From Fasciola hepatica (Eukaryota > Platyhelminthes > Trematoda > Plagiorchiida > Fasciolidae), in assembly GCA_948099385.1 (NCBI GenBank), contig CANUEZ040000168.1:6739501-6803500 (forward strand): 64,000 bases of DNA, read 5' to 3'. How positions within the stretch are numbered: the first letter of the stretch is position 1; each line of letters opens with the position of its first letter. Below are positions 12,614 through 24,740 of this stretch, in pieces. The notes below the pieces were generated by a model, which saw only the letters and a program-made list of their open reading frames with translations, ran no database searches and had not been told where the DNA came from. Position numbers and translations under genes: made by a program.

Positions 12614-13230
12614 CGGTTGAAAAGGGAGCAAACGAGACCTCGCCAGTATGATGTGGGCGAGTAGTCTTAAAATTGTAATTATTGCCTGTCCACTTTTTCT
12701 TGCGGTTGTCTGACCTTTGGATTCACATTTCAAGTTTCCTTGGTGGTTGGATATCCAGGGATTTCAAAGTGTTATTCATCTCGTTTTTTCGTAATAAAAT
12801 TGATACTAGGATGCAGTTTGTCGAGTTCTTCTGGTATAAATTCGGCCTGTTTATTGTTGCCCTTTATGACCAAAGTGTCGTCGACGTATCTTCCGTAGAG
12901 CTCAACCTTGGCAAGAGCTTTGTGATATTTATTTTTAATTTTCATGAACAAGCCAGCCGGCACCGGTCTCAAGGGACTTTCTATTGTGGCTCCATCCATC
13001 CATCTGTGTTTTCCCTTGAAAAGCAAAGGAGACAACTGTAGTGTGTGGCGGAAACAGCCTTTCAATGATGGACGTGGGTTGAAGCCATGGACAATGGCTC
13101 TCTTCTTTGTGATCACTGATTAGTCGTATAACTTCTCTGAACTGCACTTTTGTCAACAAAGACTCGACGCTAAGCAAAGCCACAGAGTTTTCGTTGATAT
13201 CTAGGTTATCCAGCAAGTCCGATATTTCGA
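12614..13230 (-). pseudogene. Penelope-like element RT fragment
   Basis: Read on the minus strand from 13,216, the translation begins LDNLDINENSVALLSVESLL, followed by MDGATIESPLRPVPAGLFM and ELYGRYVDDTLVI with LHPSINFI just after. This is the arrangement of Penelope-like RTs: the DV.SLF region, then the DG..MGSPLGP.LA region, then RYVDD. A later stretch (SDNRKKKWTGNNYNF, near 12,700) resembles the Penelope segment downstream of the RT. The frame shifts at least twice and SPLGP reads SPLRP. No GIY-YIG endonuclease or Penelope LTR is seen. The fragment stops exactly where the right inverted-duplication arm begins (12,613/12,614). Confidence 0.75.
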
Positions 13231-14117
13231 AAGTACATTTTACAGAAAAAGTGACTGGTCAGCGTCTATATTGATGATAATAAAAACATTCCTATATTTA
13301 CCATGAGCCTGAAGCATGCTATACGTCTTCCTGGTCAAGGTCACCCCGACTTGAAGTTCAGGTTGTCTCGTTTTCTTTTTTGCATATATCACTGTTTGGA
13401 CCTGTAACTATGTCTACCCTAGAATATACTACCTAGTTACCTGAAACCGTGACCTAGTTGTGTGAACAAATGCGTCACACCACCGCGCAGCCGCTAGTAC
13501 TTATCGCGAGTTAGAGTGCTAGACTATATTGGCTATTCACCGCCTCAATTCCATTTATTAACATTCTTCATGACTTACCTAGCAAATCTCCCCTGATGCT
13601 CGCCACAAAAGGATCCATCTACCGTTGTTACACCCCCCTCGCTATAGCACAACTACCTTATCTCGCCATGCATCAACCGGTGCACCCTTTGAAGTTTCTG
13701 TCTCGCTGTGCCTCCATTTATTTGTTTTTTTTCTGCCATAAGAGTGCTCTTTCGTTCCACCCGGTCCATCGACCCCACCCTCCTCCCCTCTTATGCAATA
13801 CGCACAACCTGCTGTTTTGATCCAAGTAACAGTTAAGTACCTACCGTATCCTTTGCGGGTTGCACCTGTGCAGGCCACACAGCAAAATTTCTTCTATCTC
13901 ACAATTCCTCACCGGCTCAAGTCTCCTAATCCCAACTGTATATGTAGTGGGTCATATAGCTCACTTTTCGTACCGCATTTTTGCATAGGTCTCATCTCGA
14001 CCTTTGCGCATATAGCACCCAGGCACACTCCTGGTCTGCTCAGAACTTTGGCGTGTCTGTGTCTAGTTGACCGAATCCCTGCTACCTCTTTACCTCCGTC
14101 ATATATTTCTACTTATC
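13231..14117. other. No gene seen; possible LINE 5' leader
   Basis: The second half (about 13,560-14,117) is pyrimidine-rich and directly precedes the LINE ORF1 remnant, so it could be that copy's 5' untranslated region. No protein motif is visible. The short frames at 13,596-13,820 and 13,793-14,164 look like chance. Confidence 0.4.
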
Positions 14118-15000
14118 ATGCCATCCCGGTCCCCAACCAGTGCTCGGAAAATCCGTATCGCTAAAGCTGGCAAATCCAAGCACACCCAACCCCTCTCAAA
14201 TCCAGGCCGTTCTCTATCGCCCACGTCAAAATCGACGGTGAAGCTTCTAATAGTCCAAATGGTTTTAAGCAGAGCTTCGCCGAACTTGGAAACAAGGTCG
14301 AGTTGATTGATGAAATCCTTTCAAAGGTTTCACCCCTGACTAATTTCCTTGATCTTGTAGCCGCTTCATCGCCCAAGAACTAGGTTTCGATGGGATACCT
14401 CCTCCACTCTGTTTCTACTGAAATATACCACCGCATTACTAGCTCCAAGAAAGCAGTGGTTTTTAATGTTCCAGACCGCTTACCACTTTCCTTAGCGAAA
14501 CGCAACGTACTAAGTTCCTGCAATATGGCTCACCATAGATGCCATTGCAGGAGGCTACGTAAAAAGTCCCAGCGACATAGTTACCCTCTGCCATTCCAAT
14601 TCTTGGACGATCTAACAGCCAGAGAGTTTATTAGCAACAAGTCGACAATTGCTGCCATTTCGCCGTATAAGGACATCAAGATATTTTCTGATAAAACCCC
14701 CCTCCAACATGAAATACTCCGCTCGCTGAGAAGCAACTCCACCTTGCCTATGCAAGCTGAACCAACTGTAACCGACATGAAGGTTATCCAGTGCTTCTTT
14801 ATTAGGAAGTCAAAAGCAAGCCCAGCGCCTCACCCTGCCTACCTGCAAACTGTCGACCTAGATATATCTCCACACCCCAGGCTCCGCTTTCACACAAACG
14901 CTCTTTTCTACCATCTCTGCCAGCAGCGTCTACTTCCAGTAGCTCTCGCTGTCCGACCACAGGCCCAAAGCGGCACTCCACCTCACTATTAAAGCCGCGC
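14118..15000 (+). pseudogene. LINE ORF1, decayed copy B
   Basis: The ATG at 14,118 opens a frame that breaks within about 190 bases. The open frame 14,390-14,992 (200 codons) is clearly related to ORF1 of the intact element: KKAVVFNVPDRLPL here against KNAVVFNIPDRIPV there, followed in both by a C-x-C and basic stretch, then FLDDLTAREFISNKSTIAA against FLEEEPAKQFIKSQSTIAL, then DKTPLQHE against DKTPLQRE. An earlier related stretch (VELIDEILSKVSPLT, near 14,300) lies in another frame, so at least one frameshift separates the start from the conserved block. ORF1 proteins of this LINE type are thought to bind element RNA. This copy cannot make a full-length one. Confidence 0.75.
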
Positions 15001-16280
15001 TCCCCCACCATATCCTCAGAGCCAAGACAACACCCTGGTACAACCATCAGCCCCCGCCGTTCCACTTCCAATCCGTCCTCCGAGCCGTTGACAAGTGTTG
15101 TCAACCATCGCTCTCCTTCTAACGACTCTACCAACTACTCACCAGCTGCTAGCTCAGTCGCGACTCTTCGTTGTTATCCTCATACATGCCGCTCCAATCC
15201 TTTCATGAGCCTACCTGGTACTCCCACCAGGTCCGCATTTGTTCAACTAATCACCCACCCATTACCCCCCACGATCAATCGGCATCTGCTTATACCGTAC
15301 TCTCGGACCCTCCAGGTGGAAACCAGTTGGGCCACCATCCAGATTCGTCTAACACCATCGTCCCTTTAAGTAGGAGTGACCATCAGGGCCTTGTCAGTGC
15401 CACTCACCCTTCCATTGCCTCTCACCCCCTTTTACTGCCTTTCCCTCCCTCTGATTGAATAGGTCACACCAATCCTCCATCTCCGTTGCTACCCCATATC
15501 CCTCCCTGCCCACCAGACACCAATCCCCCATAATATAGCCCCAGCATGCCTCCACTGTTCCCCTCTGCTCCTCTCCTCCAACCCTCATCTAACCCTCAAG
15601 TACCACGCACGTACCCTAGCAGATACTCCAGGTTCGTACCTGTATCCCGCCTCCTCGCTCCACCTCCCCACTAACCGGCTCTCTTGAACCTCATGAGCCT
15701 CCAAACCTTTCCAAATTTCGCCACTCCCTTCCCGCCCCCCACCCCACACTACGTCCTAGTTACTCTCCCACATACCCTCACCCCCAGGCTGATCTACCGG
15801 CCCTGTACTGACTCTGCCCAACAGGTAGGTCACCTGCAGTCAACATCTCGTTTTTTTCCTGACTGGTGCCCTCCGCACCCGTGGCCATATTGCTAGTCGC
15901 CCTATGGACCAAATCGATAAACTTTCACAGGCCTATATCACTGATCGCTCCCCGCTCGAAGTCACGTCCTTTAGTACTTTACACCATGCGCTCCCTCCTT
16001 TCCACCCTGATTCGACAAATATTCTTGGCTTCTCACTTTGCCATATCGTGCCCCCTCCCCCTGTACCGCGTGACACCCCTCCGGCCCACATCTGCGGTGT
16101 GCTGCACACTCACCGTTTTGATCACCCACAGCGATCGACAGTGCCTCACGCTAACGATTTTCCTACTCTCCGTCCCTCACCCAACACTGCCCGCCCTCCC
16201 TCTTCTACTGACGCTCTATCCCCACTGAGACCCACTTCCTATCGCCGCAGCGATCCAAGTAGTCTTGCACCTGGCATCCA
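15000..16280 (+). pseudogene. Decayed LINE region between ORF1 and endonuclease
   Basis: Strongly C- and T-rich, Pro/Ser/Thr-rich in translation, lying between the ORF1 and endonuclease remnants. In the intact copy the equivalent region (45.5-46.85 kb) also encodes a low-complexity Pro/Ser-rich stretch, so this is probably the ORF1 C-terminus plus linker after heavy mutation. No motif can be placed in it. Confidence 0.45.
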
Positions 16281-16289
16281 TGCTTTGCG

Positions 16290-17910
16290 CACAACGACAC
16301 CGAACTCATTCCTGCTAGTTCTTATTAACGCTCGATCAATAATTAGAAAAATATCGCACCTGAGATCTTTGGCGTTTACCTCAAACGCTGACATTATACT
16401 AGCAACTGAATCCTGGCTGTCAGATGATGTCTTGCTTGATCTTGTTCGCATAGCTGGGTATCAATGCTCCTCGAACGCCCGCCAGTCCAGGGGGCTGTTT
16501 AGCCTTTATCAGATTCACTATCCACGCCAGTGTTATTGACCACCCCTCTCTTCTCCCTACTGAGGATTCGTGATGGCTAACTATTCACGCCTCCGGCCAG
16601 AACCTCCTCCTTGGCTGCGTCTACTTCCCTCCGGGTATGGAGCCTGCAAAAATTGACCCTGCCGTGGATGTCTTTAATGCTGCGCTTGACTATCCTGCCA
16701 GTGCAAAAATTATTGCGGGTGACTTTAACCTCCCTTCAATTTGCTGTTCCTCTTATTCTAGCCCTCCCGCCCTCTCCGCCATCCTTCCCTGTGTCCGTCT
16801 CGGTGGATGGACCCAACATTTCTCCTGCCCTACTAGGGGGAGCAACATCTGGGACCTAGTATTCTCCACTGATGTTCCAGATATGACCGCTCAGATTACT
16901 GAAGAAGGATTTCGACCGAGCCTCACACACTCGGATCCTATCACAGGCCAAATCTTATGGTATCACGAACCCGTTACAGCATTGGTTGCATTTTTATTTC
17001 TCCGACCGTCATCAGTCGGTTCAGATTAATGGTTCCGTCTCTAGACCCAAACCTGTCACTAGTGGTGTCATACGAGGCAGCGTTTTGGGTCCACTACTCT
17101 TCCTCACTTACGTAAATGATGTTTTCAGTGTCGTTCGCCATGGCAGTTTACACCTCTTCGCGGACGACATCAAAATCTTGTATAGCTTATTTTCTAGTCA
17201 ACTTAGTACAGTTATCAGTGATATACGGCAAGATTTAACAGCTCTTGGTACTTGGCGCACCACTTTATTTTTGAAATTTTCTGCGGAGAAAAACAACATT
17301 CTTACGTTCAAATGCAATGTCCCCTCTGGTATGTTCAGTATTGACCGTCACCCGAATTCCATCAGCCCGTTAGTACGAGAATCAGGTTTGCAATATTTAG
17401 TCACCACTTTCTCTGAACATACTACCACTAAAATTGCTAGGGCTAGAAAACTTACAGGCCTGCTTCATAGGACATTCCGCCTCCCAGAAATCAAATTCAG
17501 CACATATAAGACCCACTTTAGGCCCCTTCTGGAATACTGTTCCATAATCTACTCTAACTTGCGCCAGTAAGACAGAGTGGCCATTGAAAAGGTTCTGAGG
17601 CTAGTGACAAAAGAGTTATTTGACTTTACCACTCAACTCAAATACAGCCAACGCTGTGAACATTTGAAACTAGATCCGCTATGGCTTAGACGCATGAAGC
17701 TGAACCTCGTATTCTTCCACGGCATTGCTGTTAAGCGAATCATCGAGTCAGCACCACAGTTCAGAAACCTAACGGATTCACAGTGTTCCTTAAGACTGCT
17801 CTTAGATCTAGCTTCTTCCTGGTTAAGTATGCAGCTTCATGGAACAAACTACCCCATGATATACGTTCTACCAGGCCATCTAAGGCGTTTAAGGCCCACA
17901 TAAGCAAATA
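16290..17910 (+). pseudogene. LINE ORF2 (endonuclease fused to late RT), decayed copy B
   Basis: The start matches an AP-like endonuclease: LINARSIIRKI (near 16,320), ILATESWLSDD (near 16,400), then after a frameshift IIAGDFNLPS (near 16,710) and LGGWTQHFSCPTRG (near 16,800), all with close counterparts in the intact ORF2. At about 16,980 the sequence jumps to SVSRPKPVTSGVIRGSVLGP, the late RT palm, followed by LFADDIKILY, so the connecting domain and the RT fingers and early palm are deleted (about 450 codons of the intact protein). The C-terminal part (FRPLLEYCSIIYSN, then a stop, then FDFTTQLKYSQRCEHL) is also recognisable. The open frames 16,986-17,570 and 17,577-17,903 are consecutive pieces separated by an in-frame TAA. 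Not functional. Confidence 0.85.
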
Positions 17911-17929
17911 CCCCACAGCACAAACTGTA

Positions 17930-20900
17930 ATCTAACTTGTGGATCCGTAAATAAGTGAAGAAAGGGCTTTTGAAGTTGGATTAGATTTCTAATAGTTTTC
18001 AAACTTTCTTTGTTGGTGGACCCCATTGTCTTTTGGGCCATAGCCGCGCTTGATTCCTCCACTCGTGTTACTCACCCATTCGTTTTGCTTCTGTTCCATA
18101 TCTGATCCTGCCATTTGCGCTTTAAATTCTCCCTCGACAAAGTCCGACAGGCATAGTCGTTGAACTTTCTCTGGGGTGCCGCACTAACTGGACTCAAGCC
18201 CCAGTTAGGGCCGCATTTTCTTTCTTTTTCTTCTCCTCTCACTCCATTCTGTAATTTTTACTTTCTTTTGTTCTACGATTTCATACAGAGTGGTTTTATC
18301 TTCAGTCCGGTAATTTTGTTCCACCCTCATCTATTTGCTAAATCTGGCGTCAAATAATTTTCCAGTTCCTCCCATCCTCTCATCTTTTTTCCCACAGCCA
18401 CGGCAGGGCTATTAATAACCTGCTTCTTGACATTCATCCACTCACTCTCCTTCCTTCCCTTATCAGGCCTTGCCATATTACACTCCATTTTGAATGCTGA
18501 TACCTAGCCCGCTATTATAAATCCAGTTCAAAGCTCCATCAAGACAATACTTACCCACTAGGTGTCACCTGAATCTGACTCACTATTATGCCTGGGGCTC
18601 AAAGTTTTGAGATAGCTCTCCGCCATTATTCTGCTCCTCATACAATGCCTTATTTTTCTAAGCAACACTCACCGGCGACTCATCAAGAAGTTGTTTCATC
18701 CGGACCTACAACCAACTTTCTACCGAAACCATTCTCTCCCATATTTACCAGTTTTTGGTTTACTGAATCCTATGATCTCTACAGTTCACCAGTTCTCACC
18801 TTCAGCGTGCACCTTTCGACCGAAAATCTTTGGCCTATCTGTCCTAATTACCCGTTTCCACTGCACTAGCTAGAGGTCAACCTCACCAAAGTCAGTGGTG
18901 GTACCTTCCCATCAACTTTGTCGTGCCAGTGAAGTTGCCCTGCATATCAAAATCGGAGGTGCTTTCACCGGATGGCTCGCATACATACTGGAACCCGTCA
19001 GACTCTGTTATTTGCAAGAGCAAGCTGCCATTATCTGAGTGATTGCTCCATCCTATCTTTTTTTCTTTCACTGCTCGTGGCAGCAACACCCCTGAAGGTT
19101 ATGACATGTGGTCTGTAGCGGTCTCACAATAAGGGAAAACAGCCATCCCTATTAGTCTGGGACCCAGTGGGCCACGTGTAAAGAAAGGCGTGTCAAGGAC
19201 AAAAAAGAAGATTACCCTACGGCGTGAATTCGCTCTCCTCTCCTCAATAAAAAAAACGAAAAAATACACTTCAGGCTGGGAAGGTCTTGTGCTAATGCTA
19301 TCTGCCCCCTTCATTAGAGGTGGATTTATGATAACAGCCTTGACCCGACCCTGCATATGGGAAACCCCACGCTTTCGATTTAACCTGCAGTTCCAGTGCG
19401 GGATGACAGCACGCCGCTCGAGCTCTCCACAAATGCTTGCTGACCCAGCCCTACTCAGCTTCAACCCTTTTGGGTTCCCTGCAAAATCCTTGGCCAGCTT
19501 GCTGATGTTTAAAGCAGTAGTCGATACACGGTCTGAATAGTTACATCATGCGACCTCTGCTCTGAAGACACCCTGGCATTGATACGCCTACGCCTAACAG
19601 CTATGGGCAAAGCCTCGCCTACATACGTTGTCGGAAAGTAATTGTTGCGCTATCGTGATTTTCCATCCACAAATTTACTTTTTATGTCACCCTCGAGCCC
19701 AAGCACTTATAGTGTTGCCCAAAGTCAGCGGTGATTTTTCTGCTACCATGTAGACTCAGTTACAAAACCAAAATTCTTACTGGCACCAATTCCCTTGGTA
19801 AACTGTTATTCCTTTAATGATAGGTGCTCATCTTTACTTAGTTCTCTTGTCCCAGGTGGTCACATCGTCCCTTTTCTTGCACTTCTCCGTTACTCGAGTC
19901 CTACCATGCTGATTACCATCCTTTAATAACCAACACTCACCGATCAGCGTATTTGCTCACGGTGTGTTAGAACTTCATTCCACCTGGCAAGCGTATGTAT
20001 CTGATTACGCATGACCCCACGGAAAACCCGCACATTTGCATCCACATAAAAAGGCCTCACCCTAGCTCTGAGCGTTTCTTTTTCTTTTTATAATTTCTCC
20101 ACCCTTACCTACAGCCGGGTTAACAATCCGACTGCTGTTCTCCCTTTTTCCCCGTAGATCGGCCCACTGGCCATCAAGTAGAATTATCACTCTAGTTTTC
20201 GTTAAGCAGGTAATCATAACCCTCAGCTGGAGCATTCTCCAGACCGTTGCATTTCTCCTCTATTCCGGAAGACACTGGTTACCTGGATAGCCCGTCAACC
20301 AAATCGACGTACGCCCTGGATTACCTAACGGACTAAACGATTTGATCGATTGGATTGACCATGGTTAAACCTATACTCACACCTGATGACTCTTTATATG
20401 GAGCACCTTGCATGGATAACCAGTGATCACAATCCCATTAACAGGATTACAATCATTCATGATAGTCTCACCGGACCGCCGGACGGACTGCTGACATCAC
20501 CCATCAGCATCCACTTCCCGTACTCCATACGAACAAATCAATTCATTCTGCTTGCAGGACCGCAGCCTGGCCCTCGCCGTTGCTTTCCGTACCTACTCTC
20601 CTTAGTTCGTCAGCCTGGCCCTTTTTGACTGCTGCCCTCATCACGCACTACCTGCGTGTTCCTCTGTTCCTTCGGGTCTGGCCTCTACCAGTCACTGCTG
20701 TCCTCATTCCTCTTCGCCACCTGTGCATATTTGTCTGGTTGCATCAGCAGCGTTTGTCCCCAACAGTGTTTCCACGATGGTTTGTTGAAATTCCCCGTTC
20801 TGTGTCCACTCACTGTTCACGCTCCTTAGAAGCACACTGCACTCCTGGTGAGGGTTTCTGCCTCCATGTGATTTTCTATATGATATCGGAATTACCTATA

Positions 20901-21600
20901 CAGAAAGGCCAATCTGATTATCCCATTCGACTCACTTGCATTTGTACCACAGGCACCCCCCACAATGGGTTATCCGGTGGAAGGTCAATCTTCTCTATAT
21001 CCCGCAAGCATCTCCGACTGCACTTTGATAACATTACGTTAACTCTGTTTTTAATCCTCTTTTGGTTAAACTCTCAACCAGTTTCTCAATATTGATTCCT
21101 CAAATATCCAATTGGTGCCACTCCGCAACTCCTTCTTCACTTCCCGACTCTTCTTTGAATCTCCTTCACTCCACCGCTCTCTCTCTATCTTCATCGACTG
21201 CCCACCGAATTCCTCAGATCGCCGTGATCCATTCTGGGCTACTGAATCCGTCGTAGATAGCTATCGGCATCCATAAGGCAAGTTGTGTATTGTTCTTGCC
21301 TCAACTCCCTTGTTCACGTAGTGATGTCCGACACCAGTTGCTTTTTGGGTTCTTGCAAACACTGCACTTTTACTTTTCTTCAGTAACATTTTATCTGCAT
21401 TTCTACGTCCATCCCGTTAACCGCATCGTCCCCGATAGTGTCTTTTGGTCCAACTTTAATGTTCGTCAGACTGGAGTTAAGCGAGCAAACTGTAGAAAAT
21501 GGTTGAGTTTGATGAAGTTCTGTATGCGGAAAATAAGAACGGTGTCCTCTGTTTCGTTGCAAAGTTTGTTTTAATTTACCGATATTTAGTATACAAACAG
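17930..21600 (+). repeat. LINE 3' tail of copy B and neighbouring repeat sequence
   Basis: Long pyrimidine-rich stretch after the RT remnant, the same layout as after copies C and D. Its last 200 bp (21,400-21,600) resembles 34,480-34,680: TGTCTTTTGGTCCAACTTTAAT against TGTCTTGTGGTCCAACCTTAAT, then GCGGAAAATAAGAACGGTGT against GCGGAAAATAAGAATGGTGT. At about 3.7 kb it is longer than the 2.2-kb tail of the intact copy, so it probably contains additional insertions I cannot delimit. A minus-strand frame at 18,892-19,089 is discussed among the findings. No other gene is visible. Confidence 0.5.
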
Positions 21601-22300
21601 TTTTGCCGGAGTAGCCACCACAGACTGCCGTGACCAGCCCCGCTGGTTGTTACGCCGCTGATGGCCGGTGGCTCGTAGAAACATTGGGGGAGGGAGCCAC
21701 CTCAACCGTCGGGAATTATGCTCCAAATAAGCGAAGCGGATTGTTTAGCGTGAAGAGATTCATAATGAACCCGTAAAGACCAACGAAAATGGTTAGGATA
21801 GCAGCACCAACGTTGCCGTTGCCAAGAAGTAGCTGGGTAGTGGAAGCCTTTGGCGCGTCTTGTTGCGGGAGTACACTGAATTAATCATAGACCAGATTTC
21901 AGTGACTCAAGCACAGGTTGTGAAAAATGGGTTCTACCGCAGATGCACCACCATCAGACCTTCCGTAAAAGGAACTTTTTGTAGCATTTAACGGGCATTT
22001 AAACCATGGACAACAGCGACCACCAGTAAGTTGCGAGAAGGCGCGATTCGAATATGATCGCTGAGGTGTCTTAAATTAGGCTGCAGACAACGAATTTACG
22101 TAATTACACCTTGTATGCTTTTTACTCGCCAAACAGCATCGTAAAAATAGCTCTCTACACTGACCCAAATAAGCTGTCTAAGGAAAGCTTCCATGTAAGT
22201 ATGAGATAATCAATGTATACGCGAAATAATGTCCAGTTTATAAATAATTCAGCATGAGTTGTATCATTGCGCATCTAGCTGTACGATTCACCAACAACAG
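21600..22300. other. No recognisable feature
   Basis: Mixed-composition sequence without long open frames or similarity to other parts of the window. It lies between the end of the pyrimidine-rich block and a LINE 3'-end fragment. Confidence 0.5.
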
Positions 22301-22620
22301 TATCAGCTATCGCGAACCCTCCTAAACTGACCGCTAAATTTTAAATAGCGCGCTGTTGGACCGCAGAAAGCTACCCATCAACCCCGTTCCGAATTCGAAA
22401 CCGATTCATAATGGTCGAGCCAAACCCTCCCCCCTTTAGTTCGCTTAAACACCGTCCATGCTGACCTTTCTATTACTGCAATTGTGTAAACCATGAACTT
22501 CAGAATGCGATTACCCTACATTACTGTGAATTGCTGTGTTCTCTGATCATGCCTTGTGCATGTGTCTTGACCCTGATCAAGAAATGTACCATTATTATTA
22601 TTATTATTATTGTAATTATT
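22300..22620 (+). repeat. LINE 3'-end fragment with (ATT)n terminus
   Basis: Shares GCTATCGCG and CGCGCTGTTGGACC with 36,920-37,375 and ends in an ATT microsatellite at 22,591-22,611 (followed by TGTAATTATT). Just before the microsatellite the sequence CTGATCATGC also occurs before the (ATT)n at 51.9 kb. A short terminal repeat of this kind is typical of the 3' end of CR1/RTE-type LINEs. Confidence 0.6.
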
Positions 22621-22789
22621 ACTTCCCCGATGGTGGCTACCGTGTTGTCAGGCGCAGGTACAGTTGCTTCAGCTGTTCCCATCCGATGCAATCCCCTCCC
22701 CCCGATCCGACTTCTTACCGCTCGTGCAACTGGCCCCTAGTACCAGTGACATCCGTTACCTTACCTAGGACATGTTTTTCTCTTCTCTT

Positions 22790-24740
22790 ATCCCCTCACT
22801 GTTGTGAGGGGGCTGCAACTTACTTTAGCTAGATCACACGACTCTACAATTCTTCTGCGCATAAACCAGCTACAACTGAAGCTGAGTTGCACGGCCGATT
22901 CGCACCTGAGAAAGCAAGAGGTCATCGCCCTAGCACACCCAAACAAAACCAGCCACCTGTCCAACCTGCTCAGTAAAAGGTCCAATCACTCCAAACATAC
23001 CTCCCCAAATGCCTCATCTGTGGCTCATCTACCGCTAATTCTCTAGCATCTATTTCTGAGACCTTCAATGAGCATTCCTCTTCCTCCCTTATAGACTGTC
23101 TTGGTATTCCCCTTCCCACAATCCATCCCTGCATCTCTGCCTTTACTTCATTGATTCCCTTCACCCATCTGGAAATTGAAAAATCAGCTTCATCCATTAA
23201 ACCTTCCCTGAAACCGGGACCAGATGATCTCCTACCGGTCCTCCTCCGTTTCGGTGGTCCTGATCTCCCTTTGTTGTTACTTAATATGTATACCACCTCC
23301 ATGCTTCACAGTTTCGTTCCACCTCAATGGAAGTCCTCTGTTATAGTTGCGCGCTTCAAAAAGGGCGTATTACACTACCCGGATAACTATCGGCCCGTTA
23401 AGCACACCCCAGTAGTCTGCAAAATCGTAGAGAGATTTATCAAAAAACATTGTGCAGTACCTCATATCCAACAACCTGCTGAACCCTGGTCAGCATGGTT
23501 TCTTGAACTGCCGTTCCTGCTCTTCCTGCCAGCTTGACTTTCTCAATGTCCTATCGTCTGCTGCAGAGGCCGACAACTCTGTAATCGTCCTGTACCTCAG
23601 CTTGTCCAAGGCCTTTGACCGTGTTCCCCATATACATCTGTTAGCCAAAATCCGGCCTCTCGGTGTTACTGTCCCTCGCCTCTCTTGGTTATCCTCTTAT
23701 CTTCCTCACAGATCACAAGCTGCGCTCGTTGACCTCCACTTATCTTTCGCCAAACCTATTACTAGCAGCGTCATCCAAGACAGTGCCGTAGGCACATTAC
23801 TGTTCCTTATTTACATCAATGACATTTTCTCTTCTATTCAACACTGCACTCCCTTCCTCTTTGACAACGATATAAAAATGGTGTACTCCTTCCTCCCTAA
23901 TGACCTATCCATGACCCTGTGCAACACATCGCGTGGCTTACTCGTTCTCCAAACTTGGTGGGTCTCGTGGTTCATGAAATTCTCTGCGGAGAAAAGCTTC
24001 TTTCTATCTTACAAGTACACTGTACCACCCGGCCCAATTTGTCTGAACGGCCTGCCCATCCCCATACATCCCATGGTTACCGATCTTGGCGTACGCTACT
24101 TCTGTTCCTTTAACTTCTCAGAACAAGCATCGTTACAAATCACTAAAGCTAAGTAAACCCTAGGCCTGATAAGTCGGTGTTTCTTATTGCCAGCCAGTCG
24201 CCTCTCTATGTACCTCTTACACGTGAGCCCGCTCCTAGAATATTGTCCCATTACCTCCAGCCTCTGGCCACGTTCCTCTATTGAATCTCTTGAGAATGTT
24301 CAACGTACTTTCACTAAAAGTCTGTTCGACGTATCCATCGCCCTACCATACCGCCAGCGCTGTGAGCCCCTACAAATTGAGCCTCTATGGATTCGTTGCA
24401 TGAGACTCAACCTGATTTTCCTATTTAAGCTAATTCATAACCTGGCCTACACATCTTATCCCATCTTATTCGTTGCGCCCTGCTCCTATCCCTTCCAACA
24501 TTGTGCCTTCTCTCTCCCTGTCACTCGTTCTAATCTCAGTCTGAAGTCCCGATTCTTTCTGTCAGCCTATTCTAAAATCTAAAATAAGCTCCCCCTTAGC
24601 TTACGCATTGCCTCCTCAATGCTCGCTTTTAAGCGCGCACTTGTGTTATACTTGACAGTTTCCAATGCTATATTGCTCACCAAAGAGCTCGCCTCCACCG
24701 ACCTGTCCTTTGAAAAAAACCTCCCGCTGTAACTCTACTA
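22790..24740 (+). pseudogene. LINE ORF2 reverse transcriptase, decayed copy C
   Basis: RT motifs appear in order across several frames: KPGPDDLLPVLLRFGGPDLP (near 23,210), PPQWKSSVIVARFKKG (near 23,320), NYRPVKHTPVVCKIVERFIK (near 23,390), NPGQHGFLNCRSC (near 23,490), LSLSKAFDRVPH (near 23,600), GTLLFLIYINDIF (near 23,800), WFMKFSAEKS and FTKSLFDVS-type C-terminal sequence. The catalytic FADD of the intact copy reads FDND (LFDNDIKMVY, near 23,860), and KAFD is preceded by LSLS rather than LDMT, so the catalytic aspartates are lost in both motifs. Frameshifts and stops separate the open pieces 23,151-23,537, 23,452-24,156 and 24,187-24,582. The endonuclease and ORF1 are absent, consistent with 5' truncation. 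Confidence 0.88.

Noticed and set aside
14102..17570. Many overlapping frames on the minus strand opposite the LINE remnants
   Set aside because: They are shadows of the plus-strand ORF1 and ORF2 remnants and of pyrimidine-rich DNA.
21600..21720. GC-rich stretch with CTGATGG and GTAGAAAC suggesting a ribozyme or tRNA-like SINE head
   Set aside because: The conserved CTGATGA is not present, no stem pairs properly, and no box A or box B of a tRNA promoter could be recognised.
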